64,000 nt of DNA from Thuidium tamariscinum (Eukaryota; Streptophyta; Bryopsida; Hypnales; Thuidiaceae), in NCBI GenBank assembly GCA_947034885.2, contig OX344749.2:27543501-27607500 (forward strand). Direction: 5' to 3'. How positions within the stretch are numbered: the first letter of the stretch is position 1; every line of letters begins with the position of its first letter. Below are positions 24,980 through 36,795 of the stretch, in pieces. The notes below the pieces were generated by a model, which was not told the origin of the DNA, did not search any database, and was given only the letters and a program-made list of their open reading frames with translations. The translations under genes and the position numbers were made by a program.

Positions 24980-25662
24980 AAAAATTTAGCTATGTGTTGA
25001 CCACATCGGACTGGCAAGAGCTCTATCGGATGGGCGAATCGGACGGATGGGCGAACCGCACGTTCGTCCACTATGACAACCATGCATCAAAGGTTGTCAC
25101 ACGAATGTCTCTTGGGATTATTGACTTTCGAAATTTGCCTAGGATTGACAAGAAAGAAAGGTCGACTATTGACGTTCCATACTTCGTGGAAATTATGACC
25201 TCGTTACGCAAGGTGAAGGAACCATTATTTCGAGAGTTGTCATCTTGGCTTTTTATTTGTGGCGACAAACAAGAACAAGCCCAGGTTTTAAACTTTGTCA
25301 AGACTGATGACGTTCTAAAGACTTACACGATTGATTACAGTCTTTATAGCGTTGGAAAATAGGAACGCCTGGCAGATCAAGCAATAACAAAGACACCGAA
25401 GAAAGTGACATTAGTGTTTCTTCAAAGCCCCAGTACTAGGAAGTATGTGAAGATTCCTCCAGAGTTTGACTGCCCAAAAATAGCAAGGTACATGAAGGCG
25501 CATACCTACAACAAACTGGAGTACCAAATCTACAATACAGAGCTCCGCATGGAATTTTATCTTTTGCTTGTGAGAAAATTCTGTAGTCCTGGAATGTGTT
25601 TATTTTTGGCTTTTGCGGGGAGAAAGCTAACATGCACTGCAATGTTAAGAGTTTATCTTACA
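24980..25662 (+). pseudogene. decayed gene fragment, possibly an AdoMet methyltransferase
   Basis: A single frame runs from about 24980 to 25662 with only one stop, a TAG at 25360-25362 between YSLYSVGK and ERLADQAITK. The N-part is WQELYRMGESDGWANRTFVH, followed by a charged helical region. The C-part reads FYLLLVRKFCSPG then AFAGRKLTCTAM. This resembles the LI..(Y/C)S.PG..VLDPFAGSGTT region of DNA amino-methyltransferases, but the DP and GSGTT residues are not intact and no DPPY motif was found. The exon probably ends near 25640-25660, where the frame loses protein character. It lies just outside the palindrome. The methyltransferase idea is inference; a captured host gene of another family is equally possible. 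Confidence 0.4.
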
Positions 25663-26074
25663 TTTAGCTCGACTCGATTTAATTGGAGCTCATCGTACAA
25701 TTTTTTTTTATCTGTGAATCATCAATTTTTTCTGATGTACAATGCGTTAATATTATACCGTAGATGAATTGTGTCAACGCATACGTATCCAGAAAATTAG
25801 AGGACTTTTTTGATTGCGAGGAGATTTGTGCAAAGGCGTTAGTGCTCGACAAAAGTGACTTCCTTGCAAGTGGGTATTGCCTCCCCGTGGAGCAAGTGCC
25901 ATAGATTAGTTTTTCTTGCTAGCATCATGGAGAGTTCCTTCGGGTGGCTTGGTGAGTTTTCACGATGTTTGATTTTGTCATCGATACCTGTGTTGTTGCT
26001 TTGATCACAAGCAACGATGTTGCTTGTGCTGGTAACCTTATCGTCTTTAGGTTTTATCAGAGTTCAAGACCTCC

Positions 26075-26271
26075 CACTATAAAAAAACTTGTGTTTTAGA
26101 TGACAAATTTTAGGTGACATTCAATGATGCAACCCGTGTTTTTATGTCCAAACTAATGTCCGCCATAACATCTTGATGTTATGGCGGACGTTAGTTTGGA
26201 CATAAAAACATGGGTTGTATCATTAGATGTCACCTAAAATCCGTCATCTAAAACATAGGTTCCTTATAGTG
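26075..26271. mobile_element. CACTA-ended MITE (197 bp)
   Basis: Starts CACTATAAAAAAACTTGTG and ends TAGGTTCCTTATAGTG. The inner arms pair almost perfectly, for example CATAACATCAAGATGTTATG at the centre and AAACTAATGTCCGCCATAAC against GTTATGGCGGACGTTAGTTT. Flanking triplets are TCC and TGC, so the duplication is not intact. The ends differ from the 11127 element beyond CACTA. Confidence 0.75.
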
Positions 26272-27352
26272 TGCTTAGGGTTTTCAAATTTCAAATTTTT
26301 TTGCCGTTGAATTTGTGATGTGTCATAAGAACTCACAATTTGCTTAGAGTTTTGGAATTTCCTTAAACCGTGCTGTTGAGTTTGATCTTGTGTTTAGGAG
26401 GTCTTCATGGTGTGAATTTAGCAATGAACTGAATTGCCCTCTTAGCTTATGCGATTCAACATTATTTGGCAGGATTACGGATTTAGATTTCACGACTGTA
26501 TATTTCACACGAGCCTATTCTTGTGCTCAAAGATCCCAAATGAGTGATATTTTTCTCAAAATTATGCAGATGAAGGATTTGGTGAAACTTTGCACACCGT
26601 AGGGGTTCAAACTCGAACTGAAAATGAGAGCATGTTTGAACCTAAACTCTCAATTAATTGTAAAAACCTAAACCCTAAAATATTTTGTAGTTGTCTATAA
26701 AACTCATTAAAATGCATTAGAGACACATGCGCTTAATATTCTGAATAATAAAAGCAATTGTCGGTATTTCCAATCAGCTTGATCCAAATTGGTTGGCTTC
26801 ATACACCATACTGCCAATCAATTCGGGTCAAGCTGATTGTCTGAACCGACCTACGCCCCAATCAGCTCGAATCAAGATGATTTACATTATGAGCTAAATT
26901 AACATCATGAATGCAATCATTGAGAAAAGCTTTAATAAAATTCAGCTAAATAGAAAAAGAATAAAAAATTTGACACAACGAAATTAAAAATCAATATGCA
27001 AAACTTAAAAGCAACTAACAAAAAGATGAATAAACTAAAATCCTCGAAGTATAATATGTAAGGACATAAAAAAATGCCACATTCAAGTAAATGAAATGCA
27101 CCAAACAAATAATCAAAGCATAAAGCAGATTAGCTCGACTCGATTTGATTTGTTGGTTGTCAACCAAGCTATGAGAGATAAAAAAGAAAATAATCAGAGT
27201 TGATTGAGCATAGCTAGTAGCTGAACTAATATGTAAGTAAGTGAGCTCAATTCAAGTAGAAGTTATGTAGTCCTAACATAGATTTTACTATGTGATATTG
27301 TCTTAATCTCTATTCTAATGTGTTTCTAAATTTTTTTGCGTCTTTGTTGCAG
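26272..27352. other. AT-rich spacer within the 9.5-kb insertion
   Basis: No supported gene. The CAATCAGCTTGATCC and CAAGCTGATTG words near 26770-26880 recur in both orientations, as a small degenerate inverted repeat. Confidence 0.3.
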
Positions 27353-28331
27353 TGATAAAATGACATACAAGGTTGGAAAGATTTATTTCATCAACCTTGG
27401 CATTTACCCTCAATGCCTTAACAACCCCTCTTCAACAAAGGAGCCTCATGTCTCTGCTCCTATAAATGTTTGGGTTGTGGATGGCCAACCGTCTGGTAAA
27501 AATGTCCAATCTAGGTATGGACATGTTGGTCTTTTGCAGCATTTTGACCGTGCCACACATCTCAGCGTTATCTTTCTAGGGACTCGTGCACCTCAGCAGC
27601 CACAACATCTTGTACCTTGGTCATGTACTTCAAGAATGCCTCACCAAATATTACAGCCGCTAATTCCCGAACCAGAGGGTACTTTTTTGGAACTACCAGG
27701 CTACCTAAATTTTTCCCATGCCATGAGAGTAAAAGTTTTGTAAGACAGGGAGAATATTTCACGCACTAATCCCGGGCTTTGTCATTTCAAGAATCCCATA
27801 TATCAACGAGAAGGTGTCTACAACTATGTACGACCTATAAAGATTGAATATTTGAAGCGCCTCCATAGTATGTACTGGGAGCAAAAGCGATACGATGCAG
27901 ATGGTTATGAAGTAGATGGGGGTGGCGGATCAGGAGATGTTGGTGATAGAGCAGTAAACTCAAGATCAGTTGGATGTGGCCAATCTCGAGGTGGCATTCA
28001 TGGGTCATTCGGGTAATCGCGGAGGTAGATCGTCAAGGGTAGCATGTGAAGGGGTGCAACAAAGTAATCCATGTGACCCTTCATTCAATCCTATTTATCC
28101 AGTGACTAGCCTATCACACTCTCGGATGATGTTGTTGGCTGCTATGGAGGACTACGAGCGCTATATTCAGACTGAATTTGTGTAAGGATCTCTAGAGTTA
28201 GATTGTACACTGCCTCCTACTCCTTATACATTAGAACCAGTGACTGAGGTTGGACTGAAGGCCTACTCTGAGATAGATCCACCAACTTTTCCTTACAATG
28301 TGTTGTTTCCGTCAACTTTGCCGCTTACATG
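27353..28331 (+). pseudogene. second part of the decayed captured gene
   Basis: A good acceptor (TCTTTGTTGCAG, ending at 27352) precedes a frame reading DKMTYKVGKIYFINLGIYPQ onward. After a TAA at 27741 the same frame continues protein-like (NPIYQREGVYNYVRPIKIEY, then LKRLHSMYWEQKRYDADGYE and a Gly-rich linker) to a stop near 28013. A shift then leads to a further piece, SNPCDPSFNPIYPVTSLSHS to QTEFV, with a stop at about 28185 and more protein-like sequence to 28331. It is on the same strand as the fragment at 24980-25662 and could be its 3' exon set. The family is not recognised. At least two stops and one frameshift make it a pseudogene. Confidence 0.4.
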
Positions 28332-29743
28332 ATATTTAGGAAGTAGGATGTTGTCAACAGTTTGACATTTAACAATTCTTGCAATCTGGCGTTTTGGAGG
28401 CCAATTAATCAATGATTCTAGGGTTCATCACTTGTCTTTTGGCCTAGTCACATGAGACTAGTTTTCTTGTATCTCTTCCTTTGCAATAAAATTTTGTTTC
28501 ATTTTTAAAAAAATAAAAAACTAAAAAAACTTTGTATACATTATTGTTTGTAAAGGCATTTTTGTTTTGAGATAACTAAGGAAAAACACCCATTCCCAAA
28601 CCTATCACTTGCAGTGAATTGTAGACTTGCCTAATTGAGTCAATAGAGTTTCCTAAATGTGTTCACCACATCCTTGATTCTAATTGGCTGACACATTTCA
28701 AAGAATCATATAAATATCTGATTAACTCACCGCTAATTTCAGTAGAGTTTAGTTCAAGGTACATCTATAGGATGGTTCTAGTGGTCTAGGGAGCCAACAC
28801 TTTGAAAATTTATAAAAATTTCATATTGTATTCAGAAAATCTAATATTTTTTAATATTCATGATTTTCACTCACCAATACTAGAAAAGAATCATTTTTAG
28901 AAAAAATTGCCTCCAATTATGCTTAATTCCTTATTTGGACGACCTTGAGTGCTTCCACCGTAATTTGGCATTGTAGAATTGTGAATTTGTGAAATTTCAC
29001 CGTTACAAGAAGTAAATAACGCTGTGTAAATTTGATGAAGTGTAAAACAAGGTAAACTGCCTGTAATCAATCAATTAACCCATAGGTGTCCAAACTCATG
29101 TTTAGAATTGATGATTTAAGAAAAATCATCAGAAAGTGTTTTTTGGAAGAATATTTTGGAATTGACATGGAAATAAAAGTTGAAGAGGTTGACTAGATTT
29201 GCTAATGCTATCACCAATATTTTTCTATAAATTTTGAAAGGAAAAATTTAAAATTCCTTCTGAATTCTATCAAAAGCAAAATATTTTCATTTTTGAATAA
29301 ATTTTGTTGGAATGGATTTGAAATGAGGTTCTCTTCACATGGTGATTTTTTGGAATTTTGGTATTCTTTGACTCTATGACTTTATTTTTGCAATTCTAGA
29401 TTTGAATTAGAATCAATGCAATTTTGGCTTGGTCAACAACTTGACATTCTTCCACATTTGAAAATTTAGAAAAATATGTAGTCTAGTAACACCAAATCCC
29501 ACCCTTGAATAGGATAACAATTATATAAAGTATCTCTTAAAATTAATATGACTTTCATCTAAGTTATACATAACATTTAGTAGCACAGTCTAATAAACTT
29601 CAAGTTAGGTATGTTCAATAAAAATGTCATGTTCATTGGACTTAATCTCCAAAAGTTATAGTGGAAAACAAAAAAGTGGTTTGCGTTGTGACGCGAAATA
29701 GGACTGGTGTTTCTTGCAATGACCCTAAATTACTATTGGGATT

Positions 29744-30812
29744 GGGTGATTGCACGAAACACTTGTACCATTTGTTGCGTTTTTTTTACCTCTTAAACAA
29801 GGCTCTAACTTTTGAATTATAAACTCAATGAAAAAAAAATCTATTTCTAAATATCTTGATTGCAATTGATATCCTTACTTTTCAGAAATTTTAAAAATTC
29901 ATTTCATATTTAAAAGTCAAATTTGTTAATTTGTCACACTTTGTAGTTTAGGGGTTTTTAGTACTATTTTGAACCCCAAAAAACGAATTTTGAGGTGAAA
30001 TTTGGAGAGGATGATCTCACAGTATACTTATAGCTATTGACAAAAGGAATTTTCAAAATAGTTAATTTTATGTGGTATAGAAGTCTACAAAGAGACCCTT
30101 ATATTACTTGCTTTTTTGAACATATGAAACCTTATTTTGGTGGGGTTTTTTTTTCAAATCTCACCACTAATAAGTATTCTAAAATGGAAAATTTTTAGAT
30201 TTGCTTAAATTCATTTTTCCTATTTTTTGCAAATTAAAATGTCAAAGTTGTATTTTCTTCATTGGAATTCTAGACATAGAATTCTGGTGAAGAAAATAGA
30301 TACTTCAATGTTTTAATTAATAAAAAATATAATTTATTTTTTAAAAAACAATTAAAATTATATCATTTTAGAAGACTTTTAGGTGATGAGATTTGAACAA
30401 AAAATCCACCAAAACAATGTTTTATGTGTTTCAAAAAGCAAGCGGCACAAAGTTCTCTTTGTGGACTTCTATACCACATGAAATTAACTATTTTGAAAAT
30501 TCCTTTGGTCAATAGCTATAAGTATATTTTGAGATCATCCTCTCTAAATTTCACCTCAAAATTCGTTTTTTTGCGTTCAAAATAGTACTAGAAACCCCTA
30601 AATTGGAATTTGTAACAAAATATTGGGGATGATTAAAAATAGTAAAATATTTTTGAAAAATCTTCAAAAAATATACAAGATACATAATAGTTATAAATAT
30701 GTTGCCTATAAATTTTGAGTCATTTAGTGCCAAAATGCAAAAGTTATGGCCAAAAAACAATTCAGCATGTACCATGTGACAAAAATAATACAAGTGTTTC
30801 ATGCAATGACCC
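29744..30812 (-). mobile_element. foldback element B (1069 bp), TSD GATT
   Basis: Left end GGGTGATTGCACGAAACAC, right end GTGTTTCATGCAATGACCC, flanked by GATT at 29740-29743 and 30813-30816. It is the inverted near-copy of element A, and the only long frame in both is the same non-functional AT-rich one. It lies 14 bp after the TSD of the 18410-29725 element. Confidence 0.85.
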
Positions 30813-30816
30813 GATT

Positions 30817-33520
30817 CAATATTCCTTCAATGGCTATATTTTTATTTGACTGTATCTCTCAATCATTGCACTCTTATTTGACAACCATCAAATATAATAT
30901 TATGCTATCCAAATTTAATATTACTTTATTGTTTTGTTATCTATTGTAGTCCTTACTTGCACTTCACACAAAATAGCAACAAGCAAGTAGGTACTTGAGC
31001 TACTAGTTTTGCTCCTCATGAAATAGGGGTGCAAGTCAATCTTAGGGGGCCTTCTATGGAGCTCAAAAATCTTCTAATGACTCCATAAAACTCTAAGGTA
31101 TAGGCAATTGTCCTATCATTCTTTTAACTCCTACCAAGAACAATTTTGCAATTTGCACCTATATAATTCCCAAGGAATGTATCATGCTCATCAATGTTCA
31201 ACAACATTGTTTTAGTCTAGTTAGTGATTGAAAAAAACGAGCAATCAGTTCAAAGTGAGCCAATGGATTTGAGAAAAAAACTTGGTTGCATTTGAAAATC
31301 AATGGATGCAAAACTAGAAGAAATTTTGAAGGGCCAAAAATGAACCAGTGCCCCCCAAAAATTATAGGATATTTGGCCGTCTCATTTAAGTATGTGGGGG
31401 ATTTTGACTAGTTTCTAGCACTATCTAACTATCTATCGGCTAATATCCAACAAAATTAGAACAAACTTGAAGAATAGCAACCTTAGGGACAAGATTTCAA
31501 GACTTTACTCACTTTAGGGCTTAATCAACACGAAGGTTTAAAATTGCATTTCATTTGTTTCAAGAAAATAATAAATAAAAAGATGGTGAGGAGGAGTTAC
31601 TTGTTGAGTGATAGTCCACTACCTACTCAGCTCTTACCAATGCCTTTCACAATTTTTACAAGAGCCCGGCCTCAAAAACTCCCATTTGATTTAGGAGGTT
31701 GCAGTGGATTACTCTCTTGGCTTGGCTCTCCAAGAAAATGCTAAAATTTTTTAATTTTTCAAGCATGATCAAATTTGCGAACTTTAGATTCATGTTTGTA
31801 ATCGAAAGTCCTAAAATAGATAAGAGGATGTACAAGGTAAATTAATTAAACACTAAATTGGAGGATTTTTTTACTTACAACCCGTATTTTCTACTATCAA
31901 AATTTTGTAGTGCAAAAAAATTTCAATTGAAGAGGTTTAAAGGTAAATATTGTAGTTCTACAATTTACAATTTGTATGGAATTTTAAAAAAAAATTCTAG
32001 ACCTATTATTCTTGCAATTAGTGTTGTCAAGACTTACAAAATTCATTTCAAGCATTTTGATATATTTAGGTGTAAGATCCTACCATTCCTTCAAAAAGCA
32101 CAAGGATTTGGTTGGGGTAAATTATAAATAATATTTAACATTCAAAGAAGAATGCTCTCGTAGATCTCATTTAATCAATCATGGATACCTTAATATCTTC
32201 AACAATCAATGCATTTTATAACATAAGTACAAAACCAAAAGAAACATTTTAATCTTTAGATCATATTTGAATATAAAAAATAAAAATAAGAATGATGGTT
32301 TTTGAAATTCTTTTTTGTTGTTTGTTCTCCCTAATTTTGAGTGGAACTTGTGTTTGTAGACATACTTTATATTCTTGCCCATCAATTCAGGAAAAAAATT
32401 TATTCCTATAAAAACAATCAATTTTTCTATCTTCAAAAAGAGTTTCTAAATATCATGACAAAAAATAAAAAATAAAGACTATTGGTACCTTCTCAAAATC
32501 CAAGTTGTCTCTCCAAAAGACAAATGGTCCTTTGAATGTTAATACTACACAAAATCTATGAGCCTTGACTTTTGTAATACTTTAGAAGCTTATCAGGACA
32601 TAGGTCACACTCTTTTTTTCATTTTTCCTAATATAAAACCATCTCATCTAACATCTAATGAAATAGCTTATACAATTATAGTTCAACAGTATTGATTCTT
32701 TCAATTAGGCATGCACCCTTAGGCCTAAGGCCTAACCTACATTTATGAAAATCCTTCAAATCACTAAGTATATATTTAACACTTTCATATTATAATAGAA
32801 TAATATCATGACATCATTTTTAATTTAGAAACACATTACAAATGTATATATATGAGGTCCAATATTGATTGATTATTGTACATGACTAACATTGGTTATT
32901 ACATTTGAAGGTCAATCTCATTCTTTACTCCCTAAGCACCAATATTTTTGAAATGCAATATATTGTTGATGGCTTATAACTTAGGATGTACATATAGGTA
33001 AAAGAATATACAATAAAAACTTTGTTGTATGAATGTAATATTTAACCTTGACCTATTATAGTATATTACATTAAATTACATTAAAGTGTTTTGATTGTTT
33101 CCAACATCTTCTAATAGAATAATAAAATGATATATTAGAATTTATTTATTTATTTCTTGTAGGATGTATACTTTGGTGTTTTGAACTATCAATGCATTTT
33201 ACAACATAGGTACAAAATAAAATAAAACACTTCAATCTTTAGGTCATATTTGAATGTTTCACTTTTGTATAGGTAGTAGTAATGTAGTATAGTTCAAAGC
33301 CAAACAAAAATTGATGCCCTAAATCCCACAAAACATTACAAAAACAAAATAAATGAATTAGTGAGGTTTACATAATACACTATTTTTAAAATTTATTTTG
33401 CTTCTAATTCCAACGGTCGAGGAGATAGGCAGTCTCAAGTAAACCTTGATACATTTTTACTTTTTTTAGAGTTTAGGACTAGAACTTAGTGAGTTTCGGG
33501 TCCAAATTCGATTAGTGCAA
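30817..33520. other. AT-rich intergenic region, nothing recognised
   Basis: No gene supported. Frames such as 31858-32127 are products of AT richness. A near-repeat AACAATCAATGCATTTTATAACATAAGTACAAAA (about 32202) recurs with changes near 33187, each followed by TTTAATCTTTAGATCATATTTGAAT-like text. This is a dispersed duplication of about 90 bp. Confidence 0.4.
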
Positions 33521-34990
33521 TTAGTGACAAAGGATTTTTTTCCACAATATGAATATGTAAGTAACCATACTAACCTCAATTTTGGAGCTTAGTATGGTTA
33601 GTGACAAAGGATTTTTTTTTCCACAATATAAATATGTCACTAACCATACTAACCTCAATTTTGGAGCTTAGTATGGTTAGTGACAAAGGATTTCTTTTTT
33701 ACAATAGGGTCATTGCAAGAAACACCAACTACTTTTGTAACGCTTTACAAAATTTGTTCTTGTCCAATGCTATAACTTTTGATTGATGAATCCAGTGCCC
33801 AAACCAAAGAAACTACTTCTAAAATTTTTAATTGCAATCATATTCAATTTTTTTGGAATTTACAAAAAATAATTTTATATTAATAAATTTTTTTTGTTAA
33901 TTTGTCACACTTTCAAGATTAGGCTTTTTTTATACAATTGATTGGTTCAAATTAATGATTTTTGGTTGAAATTTTTGTGGTATGTTTTTATAGTAGGTAG
34001 GCATGTCCCTACCAAAGGGCATCCAAAAAATAATTATTTTATGACCTCTACATTAGTGCAAACAAGCCTCCCTTGCGTGCATACTTCAAAACATTAGAAA
34101 TGATTTTGAACTCAATTTTTTAGTCAAACTTCATCACTGTAAAGTCTTCTCAAATGGCCAATTTTTAGTTTTATTCAAAATTGTTTTCCCTATTTTTTAC
34201 AAATTAAAACATCAATGTATGTATTTTCTTTACTAGAAATACATTCAATGTCCAAGATGATGTCTTAGAAAATACATACATTGATGTTTTAATTTGTAAA
34301 AGATAGGGAAAACAATTTTGAACAAAACTAAAAATTGGCCATTTGAGAAGACTTTACAGTGATGAAGTTTGACTAAAAAACTGAGTTCAAAATCATTTCT
34401 TATGTTCTGAAGTATGCACGCAAGGGAGGCTTGTTTGCACTAATGTAGAGGTCATAAAATAATTGTTTTTTGGATTCCCTTTGGTAGGGACATGCCTACC
34501 TACTATAAAAATATACCAAAAAAATTTCAACCAAAAATCATTCATTTGAACCAATCAATTGTATAAGAAAAGCTTAATCTTGAAAGTGTGACAAATTATC
34601 AAAAATAACTTTTAAATATAAAGTGATTTTTGGTAAATTCTGAAAATATAGAATATAATTGCAATAAAAAACTTTAGAAATTTATTTATTTTGGTTTGGG
34701 CATTGGATTCATCAATCAAAAGTTATAGCATTGGACAAGAACAAATTTTGCAAAGCACTACAAAAGTGGTCGGTGTTTCTTGCAATGACCCAATATGAAT
34801 ATGTCACTAACCATACTAACCTCAATTTTGGGGCTTAGCGCGGTTAGTGACAAAGGATTTTTTTTTCCACAATATGAATATGTCATCAACCATACTAACC
34901 TCAATTTTGGGGCTTAGTGTGGTGAGTGACAAAGGATTTTTTAGTGCCATGCAGCAATAACTGTACTAACATTGGTTTTTGGAATTAGTG
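33521..34990. repeat. 79-bp tandem repeat, interrupted by a transposon
   Basis: The unit GTGACAAAGG + T-run + CCACAATATGAATATGTCAC + ACCATACTAACCTCAATTTTG + GAGCTTAGTATGGTTA starts at 33523, 33601 and 33680. It resumes after the inserted element, with GTGACAAAGG at 34847 and 34926. Subtracting the 1085-bp element and its 4-bp duplication restores a 78-79-bp spacing exactly. A diverged last copy follows to about 34990. Confidence 0.88.
33707..34791. mobile_element. foldback element C (1085 bp), TSD AATA
   Basis: Termini GGGTCATTGCAAGAAACACC and GGTGTTTCTTGCAATGACCC are perfect inverses, flanked by AATA (33703-33706, 34792-34795). The arms are about 0.5 kb each and pair nearly throughout, for example TCAATCAAAAGTTATAGCAT near 34720 against its complement near 33780, with a small centre near 34240. 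It encodes no protein. It is the cleanest member of the family because its target site is a tandem repeat whose empty version is visible alongside. Confidence 0.92.
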
Positions 34991-35824
34991 TAGTTAGTCA
35001 CAAAGGAAATTGAATCCCTTGCACTATTTATTTTAGATTGGGTGATTGCCCTCCAAACCTCCACTTCATCATTAGACTAGAAGCCTAATCAATTAACCAT
35101 CAGAATGCTTATTCAAAAACTTCTTCAAAAGCCAATTGGGCGTTTGCCCATCCGCTAGTCCAACCGCGCGTCCGCCCGTTCGACCGACCGTCCGACCATG
35201 CGTGTGTCCGACCACACGTCCACCTGTCCGCGCATTTGCTTGTTTGACCATGAGTCCACGCATCCACTTGGCCGACCACCTATTTCCTTGACCGTTGGAC
35301 GTACAATTTTACAAATGTCAAATGACGATTAGGGGGCCACGGACGCTACCAAGGGACGTCTGGACATGACATTAGACGTCCAGACAACGTGTCAACCCTA
35401 TTTAGACCTTGAAAGACCTCAATTAGCAATTTAGCATCTAATTGTTAATAGATTGGTGGTGGATTTAAAATAGCTTTTAGAGACTTCTAACCATAATTGT
35501 AATCTAAAATAAAATCCAAGAAATGTTGTTATTTAGAAGCTAGATAAGCCAAAAAGTCTACAAAATTCATTTTTCTTAATAAGAAGAATGCATTGGCTTT
35601 TTAGATTTATGTATATAAAGAAAAATTTGAATCATTCTATTAAGTCAAATAATGAGATGAAAACTATGAGAATTTTTATATTACATGCTATCAATGATGA
35701 ATTGATTATGCCTTGAATAATAAAATGTAGTTTTCACATTTTAACACCATTTTTAGTATTTTTTTATAAATAGCAAGAACTTTGGATACAAATTGCCTAT
35801 TTTTTGCTTATCACTAGTGATGTT
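34991..35824. repeat. CGTCCG-rich block in AT-rich surroundings
   Basis: From about 35145 to 35390 the words GTCCG, GTCCGACC, CGTCC and later GGACG repeat irregularly (CGTCCGCCCGTTCGACCGACC; GGACGTCTGG). The same vocabulary marks the outer segments of the giant palindrome (20100-20900 and 24300-24930). The rest of the stretch is AT-rich with no gene. Confidence 0.5.
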
Positions 35825-36559
35825 GGATCATTGCAAGAAACGTCAAGCATTTTTTTGTATACTTTTGCCATAGTACTCCTGATTTTTTGGAAGTACTTTA
35901 AAAATAGAAAAACAATTTTTAAAAAGTATAAAAAATATATCTAATGTACATATATTTAAAATGAAGGTATTTTAAGAAAGAAGAGTGTAGAAAAACTTTC
36001 TAAATAGGTGAACTAGAAAGTGCAAAAATTCATGAAAATAGACACTTTGACATTTTTATTTGTAAAAAATAGGAAAATAATTTTTTTGAAAAATTAAGAA
36101 TTGATCATTTGATAATAGTTGATGATGACAAGATTTCACCAAAAGAATAATCTAAAAACCATCTTCAATGTTCAAAAATTGCATACAGTAGGAATGCTAT
36201 TTGTACTCAAGTAGAAGATATAAAATAATATACTCTTCAAATTTACTTTGGTAGATACATGATTCCCTACTATGCAAATAGACCATGAAGTTTTGAGCTC
36301 AAGATCATTAAATTTGGATATTTCTAACATTGTAAAAATATCAAAACTACTAATTGTAATAAATAAGCTAAATTTAAATTTAAATATAAAATTAATTTTA
36401 AAAAACTTCAAAAAATAAAGGATTTAATTGACATCAAGTTAGGCATCTCCAATAAAAAATTCAAACTTATGGATTTCATGCATCAAAAGTTATAGCAAGA
36501 AACAACAATGTCACTTCAATTGTGACATGTAATAGGACCACTATTTCTTGCAATGACCC
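35825..36559. mobile_element. compact foldback-family element (735 bp)
   Basis: Starts GGATCATTGCAAGAAACGTC and ends ACTATTTCTTGCAATGACCC. Its body is the uninterrupted relative of the split element at 18410-29725. Flanks TGTT and CATT do not match, so the target duplication is decayed. Confidence 0.7.
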
Positions 36560-36576
36560 CATTGACATTTTTCAAA

Positions 36577-36795
36577 GGGTCATTGCAAGAAAGGTCATCC
36601 TCAAAGTGTAGCATTTTTACAATACTCATTTTTTTCTTTGAAAGTATTTAAATTTATATATATATATATATATATAAATGTTTCAAGAAAACATCTTTAA
36701 AAAGAAGATATTCTTAGAAGGAAAAGCATAGAAAAAATTTCTAAGTAGATGAACAACGGAAAAATGTAAAATTTCATAAAAATAGTCACCATCAC
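36577..36795. mobile_element. truncated foldback-family copy
   Basis: Begins GGGTCATTGCAAGAAAGGTC and follows the left part of the 35825 element (AGAAGGAAAAGCATAGAAAA, then AATTTCATAAAAATAGTCAC) before similarity is lost near 36795. A (TA)n run lies at about 36656-36676. No right end was found. Confidence 0.65.

Larger units (their letters stand above)
20090..29588. mobile_element. 9.5-kb insertion flanked by TCTAAT, of unknown class
   Basis: Removing 20090-29588 together with one of the two TCTAAT copies (20084-20089, 29589-29594) joins GGATCTAAT to AAACTTCAAGTTAGG. This restores the spacing of the related uninterrupted element near 36425. The insertion starts GCATGGTTGTCATAACGG and ends TTTAGTAGCACAG. 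I see no terminal inverted repeat, no TG...CA LTR ends and no poly-A. It contains the giant palindrome (20383-24849), a decayed gene (about 24980-28331), a MITE (26075-26271) and about 1.2 kb of featureless AT-rich DNA (28340-29588). It may be one large element or several stacked insertions. Confidence 0.6.
18410..29725. mobile_element. foldback-family element (TSD TAAA) split by later insertions
   Basis: The left end GGGTTGTTGCAAGAAACGCC at 18410 and the right end GGTGTTTCTTGCAATGACCC ending at 29725 are inverted copies, flanked by TAAA (18406-18409 and 29726-29729). The left part (18410-18943 plus 20019-20089) and right part (about 29589-29725) align in order with the compact relative at 35825-36559. 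A roughly 0.75-kb element therefore landed here and was later opened twice, by the element at 18944-20018 and by the 9.5-kb insertion at 20090-29588. No transposase is visible in the element's own sequence. Confidence 0.75.

Noticed and set aside
20084..29593. Helitron reading of the 9.5-kb insertion (5' TC, 3' CTAA, A/T target)
   Set aside because: The bases fit by chance, but the reconstructed empty site matches relatives only if a TCTAAT duplication is assumed. No terminal hairpin or Rep/helicase domain is seen.
18963..30802. The pair of AT-rich frames in elements A and B that encode nearly the same hydrophobic peptide
   Set aside because: Similarity follows from the inverted DNA copies. 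The peptide has no family signature and other copies do not keep the frame.
31858..32127. 89-codon plus-strand frame
   Set aside because: Extreme AT content, K/F/I/N-rich product, no motif and no conserved start context.
33521..34990. CRISPR-like array
   Set aside because: The units are contiguous tandem repeats without unique spacers, in eukaryotic DNA.
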